From Piscinibacter sp943370595 (GTDB taxonomy: Bacteria > Pseudomonadota > Gammaproteobacteria > Burkholderiales > Burkholderiaceae_C): a stretch of 64,000 bases of DNA. Position numbers and translations under genes: made by a program. Position 1 is the stretch's first letter. Every line of letters starts with the position of its first letter. Of this stretch, positions 9,044 through 17,583 are shown piece after piece. The notes beneath the pieces are model-generated. The model was given only the letters and a program-made list of their open reading frames with translations. It made no database searches and was not told the origin of the DNA. The stretch lies in assembly GCA_943370595.1 (NCBI GenBank), contig CALRRO020000009.1:1-64000 (forward strand), given 5' to 3'.

Positions 9044-9733
9044 TCAGGCCGCAGCTTCCTTCAGACGGGGCAACAGGTCTTGGTGACCGCTGGCCGTGAC
9101 CTCCACAGCCCTGCCGGACTCGCGGCGCAACCAGCCCTTTGCGGTGAAGTGTTGGTAGAGTTCGTCTGCCAGTTGGCCAGCGAGGTGGTCGCGACGCTCG
9201 GACCAGTCAAGGCATCGGTACGCAAAGCGACGCCGGCTGTTGGGCTGACTGGGGTTCATTCCCCACCCTCCGAGCCACGCGTGACCCGCTCCCGTGAGTT
9301 CGAAGCCCCTGGAAGTCGACGCCAGGCATCCTTCCCGCTGAAGGGCGTCAAAGACCAAAACCCCGAGTTGACCGGCCAGGTGGCCGTAGCAGCATCGCGC
9401 AAAGCGCAGACGAACTCTTTGCGGATGTGCCCACGCGGCGTCATGATCATCGCGCTCGGCAACAAGGGCTAATGCTTCAAGCGCATGAGCAACTTCGGCG
9501 TCGGCCAGTCGGTAATACCTGTGGCGGCCCCTCGGCTCGCACACGACAAACGCCGCGTCCAATAGCTTGCCCAGATGGCCACTGGCCGTGGCCGGCGTGA
9601 CCGATGCCGCTTTCGCCAACTCGCTGGCGCTGGCGTACTCACCCGACAGCAGGTAGGCCAGCATCCGTGACCGCGCCGGGTCGGCCACGATGGCTGCCAC
9701 CCGGGCCAGCCGGGGTTCATGGGAGGTGTTCAC
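9044..9733 (-). CDS. ArsR-like winged-helix regulator with C-terminal extension
   Basis: The 229-residue protein has an N-terminal ArsR-type winged helix (about 8-95), with ARSRMLAYLLSGEYASASEL and the recognition helix in TPATASGHLGKLLDA. The wing is EPRGRHRYYRL. It lacks the ELCVCDL metal site of ArsR. The C-terminal half contains FARCCYGHLAGQLGV and LDWSERRDHLAGQLADELY, as in a common family of ArsR-like regulators of unknown ligand. The GTG start at 9733 lies six bases after the stop of the monooxygenase gene. It is the third gene of a NIPSNAP-monooxygenase-regulator operon, so it probably controls that operon. Confidence 0.83.
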   Translation of the reverse strand: MNTSHEPRLARVAAIVADPARSRMLAYLLSGEYASASELAKAASVTPATASGHLGKLLDAAFVVCEPRGRHRYYRLADAEVAHALEALALVAERDDHDAAWAHPQRVRLRFARCCYGHLAGQLGVLVFDALQREGCLASTSRGFELTGAGHAWLGGWGMNPSQPNSRRRFAYRCLDWSERRDHLAGQLADELYQHFTAKGWLRRESGRAVEVTASGHQDLLPRLKEAAA

Positions 9734-9738
9734 CGGGG

Positions 9739-10083
9739 TCAGATTAACGCGCTTAGCGAGTCTGAGGGCACCTCTTCGCGTTCATGCCGCCCGTAGTCGC
9801 GCACCACGGTCGCCACCCGGAGCCGGTAGCCGGCAAGTACGTCACCGCGGCCTTCCTGCTGAGCACGGCGGTGCATCCCATGGCAACGCCATGCACGTAC
9901 AGAGGCCTCGTCGCGCCAGAAACTCAAAGACAGGAATCGCCCGGGCTTTGCAATGCTCTCGAACCGCTCCACCGACATGAAGCCGTCAATGGACTCCAGT
10001 TCGGATTTCAAGGCGGCTGCCATCTCGAAGTAGCGGATCGCCGCGCCACGGTGTGGTTCCACTTCAAGAATGACCGCGATCAC
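9739..10083 (-). CDS. Antibiotic-biosynthesis-monooxygenase (ABM) fold protein
   Basis: The 114-residue product has the small dimeric alpha-beta ferredoxin-like fold of ABM proteins. It has MIAVILEVEPHRGAAIRYFE at the start, a central GFMSVERFESIAKPGRFLSL and a strand containing SFWRDEASVRAWR. Proteins of this kind act as cofactor-free oxygenases, haem-degrading enzymes or stress proteins. The GTG start overlaps the stop of the NIPSNAP gene (GTGA at 10080-10083), so the two are coupled. The substrate is unknown. Confidence 0.8.
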   Translation of the reverse strand: MIAVILEVEPHRGAAIRYFEMAAALKSELESIDGFMSVERFESIAKPGRFLSLSFWRDEASVRAWRCHGMHRRAQQEGRGDVLAGYRLRVATVVRDYGRHEREEVPSDSLSALI

Positions 10084-10418
10084 GGCGTCACCTGCCGCGC
10101 CACATTTCGCGTGGCGCTGACGTCCTCCAGCCAGGTTCGCTCCTCGCGAAGGATGAAGCGCTGAGACTGCGCGAACTCGAAGTTGGCGCGCCCCTCGGAG
10201 TCGGTCTTGAGCGTCAGACGGTAGCGTTCATAGGCTGCCATGCTGTCAAAGCCGATCAGGCCCCACGCCACATCGTTGCTGCCCTCATGCGGCAGGAAGT
10301 AGCCGATCAGGTTGCCGCCGCAACGCGGAATGATTCGGCCCCATGCTTCGGCGTACCGCTTGAAGGCGTCGCGCTGGAAGGGATCGATTTGGTAACGAAT
10401 GAAGCAAGTCACGGTCAT
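10080..10418 (-). CDS. NIPSNAP-family protein
   Basis: The 112-residue protein begins MTVTCFIRYQIDPFQRDAF and contains WGRIIPRCGGNLIGYFLPHE and a GLIGFDSMAAYERYR segment. These are typical of the NIPSNAP family of dimeric alpha-beta-barrel proteins of unknown role. The ATG at 10418 fits the family N-terminus; a much longer open frame upstream to 10691 is arginine-rich and not homologous. It is the first gene of the operon that also holds the ABM protein and the ArsR-like regulator. Confidence 0.82.
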   Translation of the reverse strand: MTVTCFIRYQIDPFQRDAFKRYAEAWGRIIPRCGGNLIGYFLPHEGSNDVAWGLIGFDSMAAYERYRLTLKTDSEGRANFEFAQSQRFILREERTWLEDVSATRNVARQVTP

Positions 10419-10659
10419 GGTGTCGGTTCTTGGTGGGTTGGCGCCGACCAGCAATGTGCGGCAGGAGCGGACCGAAATGCTTCGGCCACAGCCGAACTGT
10501 CCTCTGATGCGGGCACGGACGCGGAAGGGCTTCGCTGACGCCGGCGCAATCCGTCCGACGTCAGCATCCGGCCGGCAGGGGTGTCGCCTCAGGGTCGTCA
10601 GCGTGTCATGTTCGGCGCAGGCAAAGCGCCCGCTGTCTATCCACCAGCAGTCGCTCGCG

Positions 10660-12063
10660 CTAAGCATCAGCTCCCGAAACTTCGTCGGCATGCGGCGCCA
10701 GGACCGCCGCGACGATGTCCTCGGGCTCGGTCGTCGTCACCCGTTCCAGGCACTCCAGCAGCGGCGGTGCGTGGACGTCCGTCGCTGTGGCCCAGGCCCT
10801 GACCTTGTCGGCCAGGCTGACGAGTTGCGAGATGCCGGGCGCGCGGGTGCGCACCACGGGCACGATCCGCCCTTCGAGCTGGACATCGGCGGCGCCGGAC
10901 AGGGCACGCTCGATGGCACCGCGGTCCACCTCGTGCCGGTCCTCGTCGGCCACGGTCCATCGGACCCGCACGCTGACGCCGGCCAGTTCCTGCGCCCGAA
11001 CCGCCTCTCGCAACTGGTCCTGGTCGGGCCGACCTTCGAACACGATGTCCAGCGTCCGTCTCGCAGGGGTCGGCTCGAGGCGACAGTCCACCCCCTCCGG
11101 TCCAAGTTCCCATAGCAGGAACCCCTTGTCGCCCTGCTCCCCGTGGTGGAAGCGACCGATGGACCCGGCGTAGGCGATGCACTGGCGCCGCTCGCCCTCC
11201 CCTTGGGTCCAGGCCTGGTGCCGATGGATGTGGCCGAGCAAGGTGGCCTGCGCACCGGAGCTGAACAGCGCCCCGGTGGTGAACTCGTGGTCGAACCCGG
11301 CCATCGGCACGCCGTGCTCGGTCACGCAGCCGAAGACCGTGCCATGCGACACCGCGAGCGTCGGCACGCCGGCAGCACGGGCCACGCCGTGGATGCCGGC
11401 GCAGCCCTGCAGCAGCCGGGCGAGCTGCTCGCCCTGGGCCTCGGCGGCAGCGGTGGCGCCGACCGATGCCGCGACGGCCGCCTTGTTGATCGAGGGAATG
11501 CAGGTGAACAGCGCCCTGGCGCCAGGTGGCACCTCTGCGAATCGCGGGCCTTCGGACGCGATCCAAAGGTCGGCGGCAGACGCATCGGTCACCGGCAGGC
11601 CCCGAGACGATCCGCTGCCCATCAACGCCACCTGACCGATCCGGTCCGCGACGAAGACCCGATGGCGGCTGCCCAGCATCCTGAACACGGACAGCGTGCC
11701 GGGCGGCTCGTGCGACCACGTGCCCTGGAGCATCAACACCGGGCAATGATCGGCCAGCCGCCGCACCTGCACCAGCAGCCGCAAGGCCGCGGGCGCATGC
11801 AGATCCAGGGCGTGATCGGTGGCGTCCCCGGAGATCACGGCAACATCGACGGCGAGTTCGACGGCGCGGTCCACGGCCGCAGAGAAGCAGCGATCGGCCT
11901 CCACCAGGTGGCGCGGCCCGTAGTGCAGGTCGGACAGATGCGCCACCCGCAAGCGATGCGCCAGACGGTGCGAACCGTGCCCTCGCGGATGCCCGTCCGG
12001 GATGCACGGCACCTCCGCGCGTTGCGCACCGGTTCCGCGTGGCAGTCGTCCCGGCGCGCTCAC
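10660..12063 (-). CDS. SbcD/Mre11-like metallophosphoesterase of the ICE
   Basis: The 467-residue product carries the calcineurin-type metal motifs: DLH (D45, H47), GDATDH (D80), GTWSHE at 114-119 where nucleases usually have GNHD/E, a downstream VSHGTVFG, and GHIHRHQ as the GHxH motif. Dinuclear metal-dependent DNA-end nuclease activity is expected. It probably pairs with the SbcC-like ATPase encoded at 6318-8801. The GTG start at 12063 overlaps the stop of the Gp3-like gene by four bases (GTGA). A longer frame reaching 12202 in another register is a high-GC shadow. Confidence 0.82.
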   Translation of the reverse strand: MSAPGRLPRGTGAQRAEVPCIPDGHPRGHGSHRLAHRLRVAHLSDLHYGPRHLVEADRCFSAAVDRAVELAVDVAVISGDATDHALDLHAPAALRLLVQVRRLADHCPVLMLQGTWSHEPPGTLSVFRMLGSRHRVFVADRIGQVALMGSGSSRGLPVTDASAADLWIASEGPRFAEVPPGARALFTCIPSINKAAVAASVGATAAAEAQGEQLARLLQGCAGIHGVARAAGVPTLAVSHGTVFGCVTEHGVPMAGFDHEFTTGALFSSGAQATLLGHIHRHQAWTQGEGERRQCIAYAGSIGRFHHGEQGDKGFLLWELGPEGVDCRLEPTPARRTLDIVFEGRPDQDQLREAVRAQELAGVSVRVRWTVADEDRHEVDRGAIERALSGAADVQLEGRIVPVVRTRAPGISQLVSLADKVRAWATATDVHAPPLLECLERVTTTEPEDIVAAVLAPHADEVSGADA

Positions 12064-13373
12064 GATGCCACCTGCTGCAGTTCGGCACTGACCTTGTCCG
12101 CGTAGCCCTTCGGATCGTTCCGGAAGCGCTCCAGCTCGCCGAAGGCCCGCGCCCGCCCCTGCGGATTGAGCTTCCACCCAGGACCCCAGCGCGTGGCCGC
12201 ATAGCTCATCCAGGTCTGAGCAGGCACGCCCATCGAGGCCAGCCGCCCGAGCACATGCTCCAGCGTGGGCGGCACGCCGTCTGCCGTGGGATCGCTCTCA
12301 GCCACAGGTTCGTCGACGAACTCGGGCCCCTGCCCTGGCGACGAGGAAGCGTTCTCCCGGTGTCCCTGGAGCATGCGGGCGGCAACATCGGCCTGCAGGA
12401 GCACGGTGTCCTGATCGTCCTGCTCCCGCATCAGCGTCGCCACGTCGACCGGCGCTTCCAGTTCGATGATCCACTGCGGCACCCGGACAGGCCGCCCATG
12501 GTCATCGATGTGCGCCACCTCCATCAGCCGCTTCGTCAGGTAGAACGGCGTGCCCTGGCGGTCCAGGAAACCGGCCAGTCGACCACCCCGCAGGAACGCC
12601 ACGGTCTCGAAGGTGCGGATCGCCGCATTCATCGCGTAGAAGCTGCGCGTGTGCAGCTCGAAGGCGCTGATCGAGCGGATGCCGGGGATGAAGAACAGGA
12701 AGCGTCCGGTGAGGTTGCACTGCCGCTGCTGGTACTCCGGGCAGGACTCCGGCTGGCACAGCCCGCCGTTGTCCTCGCGCGGAATCGCCTTGCGGCCGCC
12801 GAACAGCCGCACCGTGCGGCGCCCGGTCGCGTCCACCGGCACCGGCGCGTGCGTCATGCAGTGGCGCCACCGTCCGTCGGTCGAATACTCGGACCAGAAG
12901 CGCTTGTCCTGCGCACCCCAGGTGGCCAGTTCATGCGGCATCACGCTCTGCCAGCGATCGGTCGGGAACACCACCGGGAAGCGGTAGAGGCGCCGGCCCT
13001 CGCCGCGGTCCTCCCCATGCAGGTCGAGGATCTGCGTCGCCAGTTCGGGGTTCGGGAAGTCCTGGGCGCGCACGGTGAACCACGGTACGTTGCGTGGAAC
13101 CAGCGGGCTCTTGAGCTCCGGGCAGGCCTCGGCCAGCGCACGCTCGATCTGGTCGAACGACTGGCCCCGGCTCAGGCCCTGGTCGTAGATCGCCTGTGCA
13201 CGCGGCACCTCGGCGGCCCGGCGGGTCAGGACCTTGATGCCCGCGCGGATCTTGCCGCCCGTGGGCAGACGGGGCGTTCCGTTCGTACCATGACCCAGCA
13301 GGGTGGGCAGAGCGACAGGCCCGCCGTGCAGTACGACGGCGGGCCGGGAATCGGGGGATGGTGAAGAGGCCAT
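12060..13373 (-). CDS. Phage Gp3-like protein (recombination directionality factor-like), annotated elsewhere as hydrolase or metal-binding protein
   Basis: The 437-residue product has an N-terminal segment of nine-plus conserved blocks, including LPTGGKIRAGIKVLTRR, VPWFTVRAQDFPNP and LYRFPVVFPTDRWQSVMPHE. A four-Cys-containing block (C215 region: GLCQPESCPEYQQRQCNLTG) and a phage-like FLFFIPGIRSISAFELHTRS follow. These resemble the Gp3-like domain of phage recombination directionality factors, also seen in ICEs beside SbcCD-like genes. The ATG at 13373 has GAGGAA upstream. Translational coupling to the phosphoesterase argues for a joint task in DNA processing. Function assigned by resemblance only. 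Confidence 0.65.
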   Translation of the reverse strand: MASSPSPDSRPAVVLHGGPVALPTLLGHGTNGTPRLPTGGKIRAGIKVLTRRAAEVPRAQAIYDQGLSRGQSFDQIERALAEACPELKSPLVPRNVPWFTVRAQDFPNPELATQILDLHGEDRGEGRRLYRFPVVFPTDRWQSVMPHELATWGAQDKRFWSEYSTDGRWRHCMTHAPVPVDATGRRTVRLFGGRKAIPREDNGGLCQPESCPEYQQRQCNLTGRFLFFIPGIRSISAFELHTRSFYAMNAAIRTFETVAFLRGGRLAGFLDRQGTPFYLTKRLMEVAHIDDHGRPVRVPQWIIELEAPVDVATLMREQDDQDTVLLQADVAARMLQGHRENASSSPGQGPEFVDEPVAESDPTADGVPPTLEHVLGRLASMGVPAQTWMSYAATRWGPGWKLNPQGRARAFGELERFRNDPKGYADKVSAELQQVAS

Positions 13374-13527
13374 CGGCGTTCCTCGGTGGGCGTCGGGGGA
13401 TTCCGACGAACCATCGTCCCGCCTCGACCCGAGTTTTCAACCCCCGGGTGCCGTCCGGATGCCATGATGCGACTCGGTCCGCACGCCATGGTCCCGTGCA
13501 ATCGCATCGCCCGAACCCGCCCCTTTC

Positions 13528-14199
13528 ATGCAAGCCGAGTCGCCCTCAAGCCCACAAGACAGCGCAGACATAGACGACGAGGAACTGCGGCGGGTACTCG
13601 CCGCCTCCGAGGCCTTCGACGATGATCTGCTTGCACTGCTTCGAGCCGGCTGGAACACGTCGTCCCGACGCTCGACCATCTGCCTGGCCTACTGTCGTTC
13701 GGCGATCGAGCATGCGATCGCGCAGCGGGTCCTGATCGAAGCCGGCCTGACGGGAACCGCACTCAGCCTGATCCGCCTGCAGTTCGAGGCGGTTGTCCGT
13801 GCCGCCTGGGTGCTTCACGCCGCCAAGGAGGACTGGCTGGACAAGTTCTCCGCGCCGGTGCCGGACGGCGAACTCTCGGAACCCCAGATGGGGCCACCGA
13901 TCCCCGCCATGATCGATGCCATCGGCGCGGTCGCCGGCCCGGCGGCCACCGAACTGAAGCGACTGCATGGCACCGTCAAGGTGATGCACTCGTTCGTGCA
14001 CGGTGGTGTCCACCTGGTCGTCCACGCCCTGCGTGGCTACCCGGCAGGAAAGCTGACGTCCGTGCTGCAGAACCGCAACCTGCTCTCGCTGATGCTGGCC
14101 AACGTGATCGTGATCGTCAGCCAGGATCCCGGCCTGCGGGGTTCGGTCGGACGGTTGTCGGGCCTGCATGCGGCCTGCATGCCGGCGCTCCAGCGGTGA
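13528..14199 (+). CDS. Hypothetical protein (DUF6988-like)
   Basis: The 223-residue soluble protein has an acidic N-terminus (SADIDDEELRRVL) and helices including AYCRSAIEHAIAQRVLIE, RLQFEAVVRAAWVLHAAKED and HSFVHGGVHLVVHALRGYPAG. It resembles a family of unknown function found in proteobacteria (DUF6988); I am not certain of the match. The ATG at 13528 is the first in frame. It faces the DUF1173 gene, and the two overlap tail to tail by 83 bases, which is unusual. No function can be given. Confidence 0.65.
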   Translation: MQAESPSSPQDSADIDDEELRRVLAASEAFDDDLLALLRAGWNTSSRRSTICLAYCRSAIEHAIAQRVLIEAGLTGTALSLIRLQFEAVVRAAWVLHAAKEDWLDKFSAPVPDGELSEPQMGPPIPAMIDAIGAVAGPAATELKRLHGTVKVMHSFVHGGVHLVVHALRGYPAGKLTSVLQNRNLLSLMLANVIVIVSQDPGLRGSVGRLSGLHAACMPALQR

Positions 14200-15403
14200 G
14201 CCTCGTCGAGGGGCCGGGCAGGACCGGCATGGCCTCGCCAGGCAACCACAGCCAGGACCTCGGCCGGGCGTTCTCGAATGCCCTTCTCTTGGCACCCTGT
14301 TCGGCCTCGCCCATGAAGCCGCTGACGACATGGAGGTCGACCGGCGCCGCGCCCACGTCCAGCAGGATGGCATTTGCGAACCCGGCCACCGATCGCGCGT
14401 CGTACCGCATGGGCTTCACGAACCGCCGTCCCTGCGTCACCAGCGCACGCACCAGCGGCGCCTCGTGCACCCCCTCCAGCGGAATCCACTCTTCGCTGGT
14501 CAGCATCAGGCTGGCGAGGTCGATCTCGTAGGTGTGCTCCCGGCGGGCCCGGATCAGCGCCGCCAGCATGAGTCGCAGCCCTCGCCCTCCGTCCGAGTCG
14601 AGCGCCTCGAAGAGTGGCGCGAAACCGCGCTGGACCCGAGCCCAGGTCCGCGCGTCTGCCAGCAAGGGGGCGTCCGGCATGTGGCGCATCCAGATGCGCG
14701 CGCCCGCGGGCGCCGACTCCCAGCCCTTGAACTCCCCCAGAACCAAAGCCAGCGGCTGTCGACCTTCGTGCGGCTGCAGCACCGACAACCGGGCACGGCG
14801 CCTTTCGGCCTGCTCGGCCTTCGCGGACTCGCTGAAGGCTTCCGGCACGTACAGCCGGTTCGACAGCGGCTCGCCCTTCACCTGGATCGCCTCGGCGGCC
14901 TGCATCAGGTACTTGTGAAGCACCGCCTGGTTGCGCTTCCCGGCCATTGCCGGTGACCAGCGGTTGAACCCGGCCCGCTCGAACAGGAAGTGCATCAGCG
15001 CCCGCAGGCTCATCCGGCGACGGGTGCGGCCGACCTCCGACGGCTCGGCAGGCTCGCGGCTCACCCCAGGCCGCCCGGGTACACGCGCCCACGGGAAGTC
15101 CACGTGCAGTTCCACCCGTGCCGGATCCAGCTGGACGACGGCCTCGCCGACCAGTTCGCCCAGGCCCGACATCGCAGGCCCCGGCTCGTAGCTCGGGCAG
15201 GCGGGGTGGTGCCGGTCCCCGGTCTCCGGCATGCGCTTGATCTGGAAGTGGCGATGGAAGGCGACGTACATCTCGACGCCGCCGGCCACGCACAGGCAGC
15301 GCGGCCGGCCCGGCGCCTCGTAGGCCTGTGCCAGCAGGTCCTGCAACTGCGGGTCGTCGGCGTCGACCACGCGCCCGCCGATCGCAAAGCGCTGCCCGTC
15401 CAC
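14117..15403 (-). CDS. DUF1173 family protein of the ICE
   Basis: The 428-residue product belongs to the DUF1173 family, found mainly on conjugative elements. Recognisable blocks are the N-terminal RCLCVAGGVEMYVA with a following H-rich stretch, the HHPACPSYEPGP motif, LRALMHFLFERAGFNRWSP and KFV-type C-terminal YDARSVAGFANAILLDVG. The GTG at 15403 is chosen because AAGGAG lies six bases upstream of it; the longer frame starts at a GTG at 15427 with no such site. The last about 30 residues are Pro/Arg-rich and antisense to the DUF6988-like gene, so the original stop may have been lost. The role in the element is unknown. Confidence 0.75.
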   Translation of the reverse strand: MDGQRFAIGGRVVDADDPQLQDLLAQAYEAPGRPRCLCVAGGVEMYVAFHRHFQIKRMPETGDRHHPACPSYEPGPAMSGLGELVGEAVVQLDPARVELHVDFPWARVPGRPGVSREPAEPSEVGRTRRRMSLRALMHFLFERAGFNRWSPAMAGKRNQAVLHKYLMQAAEAIQVKGEPLSNRLYVPEAFSESAKAEQAERRRARLSVLQPHEGRQPLALVLGEFKGWESAPAGARIWMRHMPDAPLLADARTWARVQRGFAPLFEALDSDGGRGLRLMLAALIRARREHTYEIDLASLMLTSEEWIPLEGVHEAPLVRALVTQGRRFVKPMRYDARSVAGFANAILLDVGAAPVDLHVVSGFMGEAEQGAKRRAFENARPRSWLWLPGEAMPVLPGPSTRLTAGAPACRPHAGPTTVRPNPAGRDPG

Positions 15404-15459
15404 CCCCGTCTCCTTCCCCGACTCCACCGCCGTTGCAGCCGTTCAGCGCGCGCGCCGTG

Positions 15460-16401
15460 TCACGCCAGCTCCTCGAGCACCTTGGCCAGCTCGGGTCGCG
15501 GCCTCGGCAGCTGCTCGCGCACGGCACTTCGATCGGCGATGCCCAGCACCAGCCCGACCTGGTCCTCGTCGGCGCCCCGCTCGTACATCCGCGACATCAG
15601 GGTCAGCCGTGCGGACTGCGTGCACAGACCGGGTATGTCGGCCTGGCGGAAGATCTTGCGGTAGATCTCCAGCAGGGGACGGCAGACGTAGCGGTTCTGG
15701 CCCTCGCCGCCGTTCGGCGTGATCGGATAGACCTCCCCCTCCGCGCCCAGGAACAGCGGGCCGTGCGGATCCAGGCCGCGCCAGTGCTCGGCGGCGCCAA
15801 GACCGTGGCCGGCGCGGAGCCGCTCGTCGAGGTAGGCGCCGAGCGCTTCATCCAGACGCCGGTGGCTGAAGAACAGCGGCCGGTCCCTGCCGTTGATCGC
15901 GACATCGGCGCGCACCCTCGACTCTCGCCGCACACTGCCGTCCTCCAGCAGGTAGTCGCCCACCGTCAGGCGCGCGACTTCCAGCGGGCGCAGGCCGGTC
16001 GCGAAGGGCAGGTAGTAGAGCGCCAGGTCGTGCAGCGGCCGCGTGGATCGGCTGCGCATGCGGCGCGCGCCGAGATCGACCTCGTCGAGCTTGAGCACGC
16101 GGGCTTCGCGTTGGGAGCTCACCTGTGCAGGGTCGAAGTGCTCCAGCGCCTGGAGGATCGCGTCGCGGTGCATGCGCAGGCGCTTCACGAAGGCGGCGCC
16201 GCTCTCCTGCAGGCCATCGACGCCCACTCCCTGCGTGAGCTGGACCGCCAGCCCCTTGATGCGCCGGTCGACGGCCGAACGCGACAGACCCCATCGCTGC
16301 GCCACGGTCGCGTAGGGATCGCCGTCGATCACCTCGCGTAGCATCTGGATCGTCTGCAATGTCTGCCGGCGATCGCCGGCGGTTTCCGGATCGTCTTCCA
16401 T
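15460..16401 (-). CDS. Tyrosine-recombinase-like protein lacking the catalytic Tyr
   Basis: The 313-residue protein has an N-terminal HTH-like segment (AQRWGLSRSAVDRRIKGL, 34-51) and a C-terminal domain like phage integrases. It contains the Arg I box ATGLRPLEVARL (R138) and a second box TQSARLTLMSRMYERGADED with QSAR in place of HxxR. The region that should carry the nucleophile reads ADRSAVREQLPRPRPEL and has no tyrosine. It is therefore probably not an active recombinase and may bind DNA. The ATG at 16401 has AGGGAG eight bases upstream. It precedes the DUF1173 gene by 57 bases in the same direction. Confidence 0.7.
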   Translation of the reverse strand: MEDDPETAGDRRQTLQTIQMLREVIDGDPYATVAQRWGLSRSAVDRRIKGLAVQLTQGVGVDGLQESGAAFVKRLRMHRDAILQALEHFDPAQVSSQREARVLKLDEVDLGARRMRSRSTRPLHDLALYYLPFATGLRPLEVARLTVGDYLLEDGSVRRESRVRADVAINGRDRPLFFSHRRLDEALGAYLDERLRAGHGLGAAEHWRGLDPHGPLFLGAEGEVYPITPNGGEGQNRYVCRPLLEIYRKIFRQADIPGLCTQSARLTLMSRMYERGADEDQVGLVLGIADRSAVREQLPRPRPELAKVLEELA

Positions 16402-16735
16402 TGTTGTTACTCCCTGGACGACGGAACCACCGATGGACGCTGGTCCGGCGCGGCGCCGTGGTTTCTCCGCGCCAACCGCTTCCTCGATGTCGACGGCATG
16501 AACCCGGCACGGCCCGAGCACGTGCATGGCGTTCCAGCGTCTAACGCGCGACCGTGAGACCACCGTGTGACCAGTCGTTTCGCGGCCGATACACGCCAGG
16601 CCCTGTCGCGTTCGCGGCCGCGGCGACGCCTCGGCCCGCCGCGTAGCAGCATCAATGTGCCCGTGCACGCGTGCCGGCGTGTTGCCGATGCGTTACCGCG
16701 TGCAGCGCGATGCGTCCGAGGCCTTTCCAGGTGTC
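16402..16735. other. Intergenic gap between integrase-like and AlpA-like genes
   Basis: The 334 bases hold an open frame continuous with the integrase-like gene (to 16668), but it is Arg-rich, has no good ribosome site and is unlike the family. No terminator or repeat stands out. It probably contains the promoter of the integrase-like gene. Confidence 0.5.
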
Positions 16736-16987
16736 TCATGACGCAACCCCCTGCTGCTCGATCCAGCGGCGGATGTCCTCGGCGCGCCAGACGGTCACGC
16801 GCTCGGACAGCTTCACCGGCTCCGGGAACGTGCGCGCATGCACGCGCCGCCACAAGGTGGACTTGGAGATGGGGACGAAGGACAGCACCTGCGGCTGGCG
16901 CAGGAAGCCGGTATCCGGCAGCGCAGCACTGGGCGCTGCGGCCGGGGAATCCGCCGACGGGGTGGCGGGAACAGAAACGCGGGGCAT
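16736..16987 (-). CDS. AlpA-family small DNA-binding regulator
   Basis: The 83-residue product has a disordered Ala/Pro-rich N-terminus (1-27) and an AlpA/MerR-like winged helix from about 28: FLRQPQVLSFVPISKSTLWR and LSERVTVWRAEDIRRWIEQQ. The WRAEDIRRWI block is the hallmark of AlpA-type excisionase or prophage regulators that often control integrase genes. The ATG at 16987 has an AGAGG site seven bases upstream. Regulating the adjacent recombinase-like gene or ICE excision is plausible but not shown. Confidence 0.8.
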   Translation of the reverse strand: MPRVSVPATPSADSPAAAPSAALPDTGFLRQPQVLSFVPISKSTLWRRVHARTFPEPVKLSERVTVWRAEDIRRWIEQQGVAS

Positions 16988-17583
16988 GATCGGCCTCTCA
17001 TCGGCATGCAGCCGGCAAAGGTCATGACCTGCTCTGCGACGACGGCGCTCGGTCAGGAAACGCGCCAGCCGCCCGGGAACGCTCGACTCCTGGACCACCG
17101 CGGGCGTTCCGTTCGCGCGGTGGATGAAGATGCCTTCCGATGAGGGCCCCTGCCGAGGGCCCCCGTCGGTGTGATTCGATCGCCACCCCCTTTTGGGGTG
17201 CATGCCGGCCGCCATGCGGTGCAGGTCCGCGCGCTCGATGCCGCGGAGGGCCGAATCCGGCACCGGGTGCGTTCGGTCGCCGAGCCGGGCGCGGCGGTTC
17301 CGCCGGAACTGGCCGGTACGCCCGAGCCAGCGTGCCGACGTTGGACGAGGCAGGTATCGACTGCGACGCCACCCGATGCGGGTGGAGGCCCGGGGCGATT
17401 CGCCCGTTGAACGGGTGATCGGCGCTACGGTGGCGCCGACGTGCCTCTGCGGGCAGCCCATGGCCTGGGCACACGGTAGCGTCCGCACCGCTCACGGGCA
17501 ACACGCCCGCGCCGATTGCCCGCGCAAGCGTCGGTGGGTTCCGCCGCTTGGGAGAGACATGGGATGGCCTGCAATTCCACCGC
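16988..17583. other. 596-base gap with an imperfect inverted repeat
   Basis: No convincing gene is found; all frames here are Arg/Pro-rich shadows. An imperfect inverted repeat lies at 17137-17169, with arms CCGATGAGGGCCC and GGGCCCCCGTCGG (10 of 13 positions pair). It has no T-run, so it is not a clear terminator. It probably includes the promoter region of the AlpA-like gene. Confidence 0.45.

Noticed and set aside
10667..12202. A 511-codon frame on the minus strand overlapping the phosphoesterase gene
   Set aside because: It is Arg/Gly-rich without any recognisable motif, and lies in another register over a clearly conserved metallophosphoesterase; a GC-rich shadow.
16402..16668. N-terminal extension of the integrase-like protein
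   Set aside because: No ribosome site and Arg-rich; the ATG at 16401 has a good AGGGAG site.
17137..17169. Inverted repeat as a terminator
   Set aside because: Three mismatches in 13 positions, no T-run and too far from any gene end; recorded only within the gap.
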